A stretch of DNA of 41,643 bases, from NCBI GenBank assembly GCA_038232455.1, contig JBBSHU010000011.1:1-41643 (forward strand), read 5' to 3'. Of this stretch, positions 8,721-15,387 are shown one piece after another. The DNA is from DATAQC01 sp038232455 (GTDB lineage: Bacteria > Actinomycetota > Acidimicrobiia > Acidimicrobiales > AC-14). The position numbers were made by a program, and so were the translations under genes. The notes under the pieces are model-generated. The model ran no database searches. It had not been told where the DNA came from and saw nothing but the letters and a program-made list of their open reading frames with translations. Positions within the stretch are counted from its first letter, which is position 1, and each line of letters opens with the position of its first letter.

Positions 8721-9197
8721 GTGTCCGACCGAGCTGTGTCCTCGCCGCCCCCCCGTCCCTCGACGACCGCCCCGGCGCAGCGTCGCAGCCGCGCTCGTCG
8801 CGGCGATCAGTCGGGGGCTGCCATCGTGGAGATGGCCTTGATCCTCCCGGTCTTCATCTTCATCCTCTACGGCCTCATCACTTTTGGCGTGATCCTGGCC
8901 CAGAAGCAACAGATCACCAACGCTGCTGCCGACGGCGCTCGTGCCGCGGTAGGCCAGACGAGTGGCCCGTCAGCCGAGGCGGCAGCCAAAGCGCGGGTCG
9001 AGCAGTCGCTCGGTCCTCAGGGCAACTACACCGCCACGTATGCAGCCGGTTCGTGTTCTGGCGGGTCCGGCCAGTGCGTCACGGTGAACATCGTCTACCT
9101 CTACTCCACTCATCCGATTGTTCCCCCGGCACCGGGATTGGGACTCGTGACGCCCAACACCTTCACGTCCAAGGCGATCGTCCAGTACTCCCTATAG
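8721..9197 (+). CDS. tadE: TadE-like minor pilin
   Basis: A 158-residue TadE-like pseudopilin. A 30-residue basic/Pro-rich N-terminus leads to SGAAIVEMALILPVF, with the conserved Glu of the pilin-type helix, and a hydrophobic segment through about residue 55; the rest is an extracytoplasmic domain with two cysteines (CSGGSGQC). The GTG at 8721 has GGAG eight bases upstream. It is followed after 22 bases by a TadG-like gene, and the pair is divergent from cpaB, so both are almost certainly part of the pilus system as minor pilins. Confidence 0.9.
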   Translation: MSDRAVSSPPPRPSTTAPAQRRSRARRGDQSGAAIVEMALILPVFIFILYGLITFGVILAQKQQITNAAADGARAAVGQTSGPSAEAAAKARVEQSLGPQGNYTATYAAGSCSGGSGQCVTVNIVYLYSTHPIVPPAPGLGLVTPNTFTSKAIVQYSL

Positions 9198-9219
9198 TCG
9201 GGCGGAACGGAGCGAATCC

Positions 9220-10800
9220 ATGAAGCGCATGTCCCGGAATGCCGACGAACGTGGATCGGTCATCATCCTGGCGACGGTCGGAATCGTCCTGGCCATGATC
9301 TCTGCCGCCCTCGCGGTTGACCTCGGTCGTCTGGCTTCCGACAAGCGGACGGACCAGAAGATTGCCGATCTCGCCGCCATCGATGCCGCCCGGGACCTGA
9401 GCTCGGGGCCCATTGCGTGTTCACGGGCCCAGACGAGTGCCAGCCGCAACGGCTACCCGACCCTTTCGTGCAGTGATGTCGTGCTCGGCTACGTCGACTC
9501 CACCGGGTTTCACGCCGGCGGCGCCATGAACGCCGTCCAGGTCAATGTCCGATCGACGTTCAGCGCTGCCTTTCCCTTTGTCAGCGGTCCTGGCAGTACC
9601 GGCGGCAAGGCGGTGGCCAGGATACGGGCGGACGCCGGTTTCTCCATGGGCTCGTCACTGGTCAACTTCAGCTCGGCCGACAACGTGGTTCTCAACAAGG
9701 TGTTCGGGGGGCTCTTGAACAACCCGGGCGCCGTCAACTTGAGCGCCGTGACCTACCAGGGCCTGGCGGACTCGACCATCACCCTCGGCGACCTGGCAAC
9801 CCAGCTCGGCTTCGGTAGCGTCGACACACTTCTCAGTTCCAACATTACGATCGGCCAGCTGCTTACGGCTAGCGCCACCGTGCTGAACAACACGAACACG
9901 ATCCTGGCGGCGCAGGTGAACGCCCTGGCGTCGGCCGTGGTGTCCGGGACCAGCAGCTTCAAGTTGGGTGACTTCATCAGCGCTCAGCAGGGTTCGGGGG
10001 TCGCAGCCTCGACCGGCATCAACGTGCTCGAGCTGATCACCGCCTCGGCGGAGCTCGCCAACAAGAGCCACCTCGTCGTCGTGGCATCCGCGGTCACCCT
10101 GCCCGTGACCGGAGTAGGCAGCCTCAACACCAAGCTCGGACTGACACTCATCGAGCCGGCCAAGACCTACATCGGCCCGGTGGGGGGCTCCGTGAAGACA
10201 GCTCAACTGACAGAGACGCTGACCCCGAAGCTCAACGCCAACCCCTTGGGGGTGGGGCTCCTGACCATCAGTGGTGACGTCCCAGTGGCAATGACCGCAG
10301 CCGGCGCAACCGGCACGCTGAACAGTGTCACCTGCTCCTCGCCCCAGGGGATCAGTGTGGGCGTCAGCGCCACGCCTGTCGCCACGTCAGTGAACACGAT
10401 TCTCACAGTGTCGTCGCTGGGCATCCCCGTGGCATCGGTCCAGGTTGGACCGGCCTCTGCGAACAGCGCGTCGGGCACAAACAGCCTGTCCTTCAATTAC
10501 CCGAGCGAGTTCACGCCGAGTGCCAATCCCAAGTCGACTCCAGCCGTGCCACCCGGCTTGACGGTCTCGGGCGCCCAGATCACGGTCACTCTTCTGGGGA
10601 TACTGCCGCTGGGCATCAGTTCTGCTGACATTGCCAGCGCCGTCCTCACCATCGTCAACAACACCGTCAGCGCCGTCTCCACCGAGGTGCTGTCGCCGAC
10701 CTTTGCCGCCTTGGGCCTCAAACTTGGTCAGGTCGACGTTGCTGCCCTGCGGGACGCGTTCAACCCCACCAGCTGTGGCCAGCCTGGCCTCGTGAGGTGA
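9220..10800 (+). CDS. TadG-like pilus-associated membrane protein
   Basis: A 526-residue protein with a short N-terminus (DERGSVIILATVG), a single hydrophobic helix (about 12-34) and VDLGRLASDKRTDQKIADLA, the N-terminal signature of TadG-like pilus proteins. The remaining 460 residues are a Ser/Thr/Val/Ala-rich surface domain with few charged residues, dominated by repeated beta-type segments and containing scattered Cys. CGGAG precedes the ATG by eight bases. It is longer than a plain TadE and lacks a visible VWA domain. Role: probable minor pilin, adhesin or anchoring subunit of the Flp pilus; the family call rests on the N-terminus and context. Confidence 0.8.
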   Translation: MKRMSRNADERGSVIILATVGIVLAMISAALAVDLGRLASDKRTDQKIADLAAIDAARDLSSGPIACSRAQTSASRNGYPTLSCSDVVLGYVDSTGFHAGGAMNAVQVNVRSTFSAAFPFVSGPGSTGGKAVARIRADAGFSMGSSLVNFSSADNVVLNKVFGGLLNNPGAVNLSAVTYQGLADSTITLGDLATQLGFGSVDTLLSSNITIGQLLTASATVLNNTNTILAAQVNALASAVVSGTSSFKLGDFISAQQGSGVAASTGINVLELITASAELANKSHLVVVASAVTLPVTGVGSLNTKLGLTLIEPAKTYIGPVGGSVKTAQLTETLTPKLNANPLGVGLLTISGDVPVAMTAAGATGTLNSVTCSSPQGISVGVSATPVATSVNTILTVSSLGIPVASVQVGPASANSASGTNSLSFNYPSEFTPSANPKSTPAVPPGLTVSGAQITVTLLGILPLGISSADIASAVLTIVNNTVSAVSTEVLSPTFAALGLKLGQVDVAALRDAFNPTSCGQPGLVR

Positions 10801-10873
10801 CGACACCCCGCTGACCCGGCACCCCGGGGTCCCCCTTGGATGGTCCCTGCGGAGACGTCCCGTCTCTGTCTTG

Positions 10874-10900
10874 TGCATCTAGATGCAATTGGGCCCTATT
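10874..10900. promoter_or_regulatory. Two adjoining AT-rich palindromes, possible operator
   Basis: A perfect 14-base palindrome TGCATCTAGATGCA (10874-10887) adjoins an imperfect one, AATTGGGCCCTATT (10887-10900, one mismatched pair). They form an AT-rich island in the 207-base gap between the TadG-like gene and the hydrolase, about 110 bases before the hydrolase start. No T tract follows, so a terminator is less likely than a protein-binding site. No regulator is identified. Confidence 0.35.
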
Positions 10901-11007
10901 GCCGAAGACCACGTCGTCGTCCACTCTTGAAGTCTGCGCCGTTCTGTGGCAGGCGCCGAGCGAGGGCAAGAGATGGAGTACGGACCAGCGGTCAGTGCAG
11001 GTAGGCG

Positions 11008-11769
11008 ATGAGTCGCTGCACCCTGGTCTGGGCCCACGGCCTGGTCAGCTCACGGGCCCACGAGGACGAGCTCGGATTGTTCGACTGGTCCATCCCCGAG
11101 AAGACCGCCGCAGTCGTGCGCTACGACGCCCGGGGACACGGAGAGACCGAGGCCATGCAGTACTACGACCGGGCCTTCCGGTGGCCCTGCATGGTCGACG
11201 ACATGCTGCGGGCCGGCGGCAGCGCCCCCTTTGTGGCCGGGGGAGCCGACATGGGGGCTGCCGTCGCCTTGTGGACGGCTCTGCGGGCACCGAAGCGAGT
11301 GCAGGCCATGGTGCTGACGGCGCCGCCTCCGGCATGGGAGGGACGCGGGCCCGGTGCCGAGCAATGTGAGCAGGCGGCCCAGGTCGTGGAGGCGCGGGGA
11401 CTTACGGCGTGGGCCGACGACGTGCGCCGCCGGCCTCAGCCGAGGATCTTCGCCGAGGAGCTTCCCCGGGCCGGCGACGTGACCGCCCGCCATCTCATGA
11501 CCATGGACAACAAGGCCGTGCCCGCCATCCTGCGGGGAGCGGCCGCCTCCGATCTGCCCACGCGAGACGAGGTTCGCACCCTCGTTGTCCCTACCCTCAT
11601 CCTCGCCTGGGCCGATGACCCCGCCCATCCGGTGGAGATGGCCGAGTCACTGGCCGACCTGCTCGTACTCAGTGAGCTCCACGTGGCCAGTGATCTGGCC
11701 GGCATCCGGGCGTGGCCCGGACTGGTGCGCGACTTCCTCGGCGGACTCTGCTGCTGGGAGGACGAGTAA
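11008..11769 (+). CDS. Alpha/beta-hydrolase-fold protein with Asp at the nucleophile position
   Basis: A 253-residue alpha/beta hydrolase-fold protein. The oxyanion region is WAHGLVSSRA, followed by VVRYDARGHGET. The nucleophile elbow reads AGGADMGAA, so the usual Ser is Asp81. The expected acid is in WADDPAHP. Near the C-terminus, where a catalytic His normally sits (GH), the sequence is DLAGIRAWP, with no His; the nearest is ELHVASD. An Asp nucleophile occurs in haloalkane and fluoroacetate dehalogenases and epoxide hydrolases, but the missing His makes the activity uncertain, and it may be non-catalytic. GGTAGGCG precedes the ATG. It converges on the LLM gene with 12 bases between stops. 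Substrate unknown. Confidence 0.82.
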   Translation: MSRCTLVWAHGLVSSRAHEDELGLFDWSIPEKTAAVVRYDARGHGETEAMQYYDRAFRWPCMVDDMLRAGGSAPFVAGGADMGAAVALWTALRAPKRVQAMVLTAPPPAWEGRGPGAEQCEQAAQVVEARGLTAWADDVRRRPQPRIFAEELPRAGDVTARHLMTMDNKAVPAILRGAAASDLPTRDEVRTLVVPTLILAWADDPAHPVEMAESLADLLVLSELHVASDLAGIRAWPGLVRDFLGGLCCWEDE

Positions 11770-11781
11770 AGGAGGCGGCCG

Positions 11782-12624
11782 TCACCGGCGGCTGCGGGCC
11801 ATGAGGCGACCGGCGGCTCGGATCTCGTCGGGGTCGTAGGGCGGGTCCACCACCAGGATCAGCCGGTCGACTCCCAGCCGCCGCAGGCGCGACCGTTCGG
11901 CACTGCCCTGGTCGAGCCAACGCTGGTCGAGGCCGGCGAAGGCGGTGACCAGAAAGTCGGAGGCATCGAGGCCGGCCTCCTCGCGTGCCCGCCGAGCAAT
12001 CCCGAGCAGGTCCTCGATCCGGGGATGGAAAGCCTGGAGGTTGATACCGTCGCCGACCTGGCCGGCCAGGGCCGCCATCTTGGGGCCGAAGGCGCCGACC
12101 ACGATGGGCGGCGACGGTTCGGGTCGGGGAAAGCCGCGTGCCGCCCCGAGCTGGTAGTGGTCACCGTCGAATCCCTCGGTCGTGCCCCTCCAGACCTGGC
12201 GGACGACGGTGATGGCCTCGACCACCTGGCGCCGCCGGAGCGGATCCGAGGGCACCTCCCGGCCAAGGACCCGCTGTTCGGCCGCGTAGGGCGTCTGGCG
12301 CCCACCCCCCGCACCGATGCCCAGGAGCACCCGGCCGCCGCTCATCTCCTGGAGGGTGGCCGCCTGCGCGGCCACCATGGCCGGGTGACGGTTGGCCACG
12401 TTGAGCACCAACGGACCGATGGCCAGGCCCTCGACCACCGCCGCCAATCCGGCGAGGAGTGTCCATGCCTCGAGCACCGACTCGGCCTGATGGACGCTGC
12501 CCAACAGGTGATCCCAGGTCCACAGGCCCGAAAAGCCGGCCTCGGCCGCAGCGACGGCCGCTGACCTCATGTCCGCCCAGCGCGCTCCGAAGGGGTCGAA
12601 CAGGAGGTCGGTTCTCGTGGGCAC
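11782..12624 (-). CDS. LLM-class (probably F420-dependent) oxidoreductase
   Basis: A 280-residue luciferase-like monooxygenase-fold protein. Typical features are the N-terminal AAAEAGFSGLWTWDHL, the LAIGPLVLNVANRHPAMVA strand-loop, SGGRVLLGIGAGG, PIVVGAFGPKMAALAG and DGINL. In actinobacteria most members of this TIM-barrel group use coenzyme F420, but an FMN enzyme cannot be excluded. The GTG at 12624 lacks a ribosome site but has TAGTCT six bases upstream on its strand, consistent with a leaderless transcript. It is divergent from the Dabb gene, sharing a mirror-like promoter region. Substrate is not deducible. Confidence 0.9.
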   Translation of the reverse strand: MPTRTDLLFDPFGARWADMRSAAVAAAEAGFSGLWTWDHLLGSVHQAESVLEAWTLLAGLAAVVEGLAIGPLVLNVANRHPAMVAAQAATLQEMSGGRVLLGIGAGGGRQTPYAAEQRVLGREVPSDPLRRRQVVEAITVVRQVWRGTTEGFDGDHYQLGAARGFPRPEPSPPIVVGAFGPKMAALAGQVGDGINLQAFHPRIEDLLGIARRAREEAGLDASDFLVTAFAGLDQRWLDQGSAERSRLRRLGVDRLILVVDPPYDPDEIRAAGRLMARSRR

Positions 12625-12630
12625 CGGCTC

Positions 12631-12660
12631 AGACTAGAAGCGGCGATCCTTGGCTACCCT
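12631..12660. promoter_or_regulatory. Mirror-image divergent promoters for the LLM and Dabb genes
   Basis: A -10 box TAGTCT on the minus strand (12631-12636) lies six bases before the LLM GTG; a -10 box TACCCT on the plus strand (12655-12660) lies six bases before the Dabb GTG. The 18-base spacing means each promoter's -35 position falls on the other's -10. Both genes lack a ribosome site, so both messages are probably leaderless. Confidence 0.55.
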
Positions 12661-12666
12661 GCGTCA

Positions 12667-12960
12667 GTGCTCCGCCACGTTGCCCTGTTCACCTGGAAGT
12701 CCGACGCATCCGACGTCTCGATCCGCGCTTTGTCCGACGGTCTGGCCGCCCTACCCACCCAGATCCTTGAGATCCGGGCCTACCAGTTCGGCCCCGACGC
12801 CCGCCTCAGGGGTGGAAACGACGACTTCGTCGTCGTGGCCGATTTCGACGACGCCGATGCCTATCGGCGCTACGCCGAGCACCCGGCCCACCGCCACCTC
12901 ATCGCCGAACTGCTGATGCCCATCGTGGCCGGTCGTCACGCCATCCAGTACGAGGTATAG
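12667..12960 (+). CDS. Dabb (stress-responsive A/B-barrel) domain protein
   Basis: A 97-residue protein with the Dabb pattern: N-terminal MLRHVALFTWK, then a helix, a central beta strand (DDFVVVADFDD) and the conserved AYRRYAEHPAHRHLI helix leading to a short C-terminal strand. The fold forms dimeric ferredoxin-like barrels; members range from stress proteins to small-molecule cyclases and enzymes of unknown function. The GTG at 12667 sits six bases after TACCCT with no ribosome site, suggesting leaderless translation. Divergent pairing with an LLM oxidoreductase may mean shared regulation, but no pathway is evident. Confidence 0.85.
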   Translation: MLRHVALFTWKSDASDVSIRALSDGLAALPTQILEIRAYQFGPDARLRGGNDDFVVVADFDDADAYRRYAEHPAHRHLIAELLMPIVAGRHAIQYEV

Positions 12961-12964
12961 CGCA

Positions 12965-13702
12965 CTATCTCGCGTCGGGGGGTAGCTGGTGCGACGCCGG
13001 CCACGGAGCGGGAGCCGAGCGTAGGAAGCCGATCATGTCGTCGTCCCGGTACAGGTTGTGGGTGGTGGGGTGCTGGGGAGCCTTGCCTACCACTCGACCG
13101 TCGGGCGTGCGGCCCCAGAAGCCTTCGTACACCTGACCGGGGCGATGAGGATCGTTGATGTGGTGGGCCACCTGGCGAACCTGAAGGCCGGAGCGCACGC
13201 ACGACGGCTCGTCGAGGAAGAGGATCATCTGGGGTTCGGAGAGCTCCATGGCCCGTGACAAGCGATCGCTCTCGTCACCCAGGTGCAGGAGGGTGGTGAG
13301 GGCGAGGGCGTCGGGTGGCCCCCATCGCGGGTACTGCAGCTGGAACAACTCGAGTGACCACCGGCGGATCTCGGCCCAGAAACCGAGCGGGTCGGGGTAG
13401 TAGAAGCCCTCGTTGGCTCGCCCCAGGCTGGGCGGGTGGTCCTCCCACAAAACGAGGTTGTCGTGCCAGGTCGGAGGCTTGGTGGTGACGAGCAGCAGCC
13501 AGGCGTTGACGGCGGCGGGCGAGTTCGGTGGCCAATCGCCGACCTGGTCCAGCACGGCCCGCCGGGCCCGGCCCTTCGCCGCCGCCCCAGCCTGGAGCCG
13601 CTCGTCGGCTCGAGGGGAGAAGATGAGTGGGTCGGTGCTGCGGTGGCGCGACAACCGACCGCCAAGGCGCGATCGCGGGACAATGTTCGGCGTGGTGGTC
13701 AT
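12965..13702 (-). CDS. Conserved-looking protein of unknown function
   Basis: A 245-residue soluble protein that I do not recognise. It is rich in Trp, Pro and aromatic residues (WLLLVTTKPPTWHDN, LELFQLQYPRWGPP, HHINDPHRPGQVYEGFWG), with no signal peptide, membrane helix or nucleotide motif. Coding character is supported by codon bias and by its tight fit: it ends four bases from the Dabb stop. The ATG at 13702 has no good ribosome site and overlaps the divergent coaE start by about 20 bases. The first 30 residues are basic and low in complexity, so the real start could lie further in, although no closer ATG or GTG is convincing. Confidence 0.65.
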   Translation of the reverse strand: MTTTPNIVPRSRLGGRLSRHRSTDPLIFSPRADERLQAGAAAKGRARRAVLDQVGDWPPNSPAAVNAWLLLVTTKPPTWHDNLVLWEDHPPSLGRANEGFYYPDPLGFWAEIRRWSLELFQLQYPRWGPPDALALTTLLHLGDESDRLSRAMELSEPQMILFLDEPSCVRSGLQVRQVAHHINDPHRPGQVYEGFWGRTPDGRVVGKAPQHPTTHNLYRDDDMIGFLRSAPAPWPASHQLPPDAR

Positions 13703-14330
13703 GGGTCTCACTGGGAGTATCGGCTCGGGCAAGTCCGCGGTTGCGGAATTGTTTGCCGAGAAGGGCGCGGCCGTGATCGACGCCGACGACCTGGCTCGCC
13801 AGGCCGTCGAACCGGGGGCTCCCGCCTACGCCGCCGTGGTCGACCGCTTCGGGCCTGGCGTCCTGGGCCCCGACGGTGGTATCGACCGGGCCGCCCTTGC
13901 CTCGCTGGTTTTCGAGGATGCCGGCTCCTTGGCCGACCTCAACGCAGTCGTCCATCCGGCGGTTGCCGAGGCCATGCGCCGCCGGCTGTCGGAGGAAGGC
14001 GCTCCCGGGCGGGTGGTCGTGGCCGTCGTCCCCCTGCTGGTGGAGGTGGACTGGGAGGGCGCCGATGTCGTGGTAGTGGTCGACTGCCCCGAGGAGCTGG
14101 CCATCGAGCGTCTGGTGGCAGGTCGGGGAATGACCGAGGCCGACGCCCGCCGCCGCCTGGCCGCCCAGGCCGGCCGCGCCGAACGCCGGGCCCGGGCCGA
14201 CCGGGTCATCGTCAACGACGGATCGTGGGACAACCTCCGTGACCAGGTGAATGCCACCTGGGAGTGGATGAGCGGCCTCGCCGGCCCTGGCGGGGGAACG
14301 GACCCGGCACCGTCGGCAGGGGCCTGCTAG
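13683..14330 (+). CDS. coaE: Dephospho-CoA kinase
   Basis: A 215-residue P-loop kinase that phosphorylates dephospho-CoA, the last step of coenzyme A synthesis, in the cytoplasm. Walker A is GLTGSIGSGKSAV near the N-terminus; DADDLARQAV, the HPAV motif and the LID-type segment RGMTEADARRRLAAQ are typical of CoaE. Three starts are possible: ATG 13683 (used here), GTG 13692, which has GACAAT seven bases upstream and would fit a leaderless message, and ATG 13701. The family usually has only three to six residues before GLTG, so the first two are likelier. A short Gly/Pro-rich tail ends the protein. Confidence 0.95.
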   Translation: MFGVVVMGLTGSIGSGKSAVAELFAEKGAAVIDADDLARQAVEPGAPAYAAVVDRFGPGVLGPDGGIDRAALASLVFEDAGSLADLNAVVHPAVAEAMRRRLSEEGAPGRVVVAVVPLLVEVDWEGADVVVVVDCPEELAIERLVAGRGMTEADARRRLAAQAGRAERRARADRVIVNDGSWDNLRDQVNATWEWMSGLAGPGGGTDPAPSAGAC

Positions 14331-14339
14331 CAAAGGGAG

Positions 14340-15317
14340 ATGTCACCGCCTCTGGTCCGCGGTGTCCTCGCCTGCGTCCTGGCCATGGCCCTGACCACCG
14401 CCTGCGGGTCTGGTAGCCGCTCGTCGGCTCCGCCCACCTCGGGCCCGACGACGTCGGTCGCGCCCGGCGGGAGGACGGCCGATGCCGGCGATGGGGTCAC
14501 GTTGGAGGAGGCGGGGGCCCCGCCGCGGAAGCCATTGTTCCTCCGCGTCTCGGGAGGGACCACGACGAGCGTGGCCCTGGTGGCCAAGATCGGGCTGGGC
14601 ATGAACCTCGGCGGCAGGGATCTGCCGAACGTCGCCGTGCCAGCCACCAGGGTCGTGATGGACCAGACCGTCGACAAGATAGATGCCGACGGCACGGCCC
14701 ATTCCCGCGTGAGCATCACCGACGTGTCGGTTGTCCCGGCACCTGACGTCAAACAGGAGGTCGTCGATCAGACCCAGGCGCTGCTCGACCAACTCAAGGG
14801 CGTCTCCGGGACAGCCACCGTCGACGCCCACGGCGGTAACCAGAAGGTGTCCTTCGACACCAGCTCGGTCACCGACAAGACGCTGAGGTCGACCATGGAC
14901 TCGGTGGCGTCGCAGATCGGCAACCTCACGGCACCGTTTCCGGTCGAGCCCGTCGGGATCGGCGCCCGTTGGACGGCCAAACGCACCGCCATCATCAACG
15001 GGATCACCCTGAACACGGTGACGACCTACACCTTGCGCGGCCACACGGGCGACCGCTACCAGCTCGACGTGGACCAGAACGGCACGGCCCCGACCGGACC
15101 GGTGACGCTCCCCAACCTCCCGGCGGGAACGGATACGTCGGTCGAGAGCTACGTCCTGCACACCAAGGGACACGTCAACGGCAACCTGGCCCAGACCCAG
15201 CCCGAGAACAGCTCGAGCACGGGGGAGGGCGACGCCAAGCTCACCATCACCCAGGGGTCCGATCGCGAGACGATGACCGAGCACCTCACCATCGACTTCT
15301 CCCTGGGTCCCGCCTGA
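14340..15317 (+). CDS. Probable lipoprotein, DUF6263-like
   Basis: A 325-residue secreted protein. The N-terminus is a short signal peptide, VLACVLAMALTTAC, with a weak lipobox and Cys22, then a Ser/Pro/Thr-rich linker (about 25-60). The mature region has the beta-strand-rich pattern seen in the DUF6263 group (paired segments with GIGARWTAKRT near the middle); function is unknown. The start is nine bases after the coaE stop and has AAAGGG unusually close to the ATG, so a slightly different start is possible. The signal peptide and size are clear; the family call is moderate. Confidence 0.75.
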   Translation: MSPPLVRGVLACVLAMALTTACGSGSRSSAPPTSGPTTSVAPGGRTADAGDGVTLEEAGAPPRKPLFLRVSGGTTTSVALVAKIGLGMNLGGRDLPNVAVPATRVVMDQTVDKIDADGTAHSRVSITDVSVVPAPDVKQEVVDQTQALLDQLKGVSGTATVDAHGGNQKVSFDTSSVTDKTLRSTMDSVASQIGNLTAPFPVEPVGIGARWTAKRTAIINGITLNTVTTYTLRGHTGDRYQLDVDQNGTAPTGPVTLPNLPAGTDTSVESYVLHTKGHVNGNLAQTQPENSSSTGEGDAKLTITQGSDRETMTEHLTIDFSLGPA

Positions 15318-15374
15318 GGCCGGCGCCGGTGGACCGGGCGGGACGACACAGACCCGGACGTCATAGGCCCCTTG

Positions 15375-15380
15375 TACGAT
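15375..15380 (+). promoter_or_regulatory. -10 box of uvrB (leaderless)
   Basis: TACGAT lies seven bases before the uvrB GTG, and no Shine-Dalgarno is present between it and the start. Transcription would begin at or next to the start codon. No recognisable -35 and no GAAC/GTTC-type SOS palindrome is visible in the 70-base gap after the lipoprotein gene. Confidence 0.5.
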
Positions 15381-15387
15381 CGAGATC

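Noticed and set aside
10821..10830. Palindrome ACCCCGGGGT after the TadG-like gene as a terminator
   Set aside because: It has no loop and no T tract; such runs arise by chance in G+C-rich DNA.
15318..15387. SOS/LexA box upstream of uvrB
   Set aside because: No GAAC/GTTC palindrome or other inverted repeat could be found in this gap, unlike upstream of uvrA.
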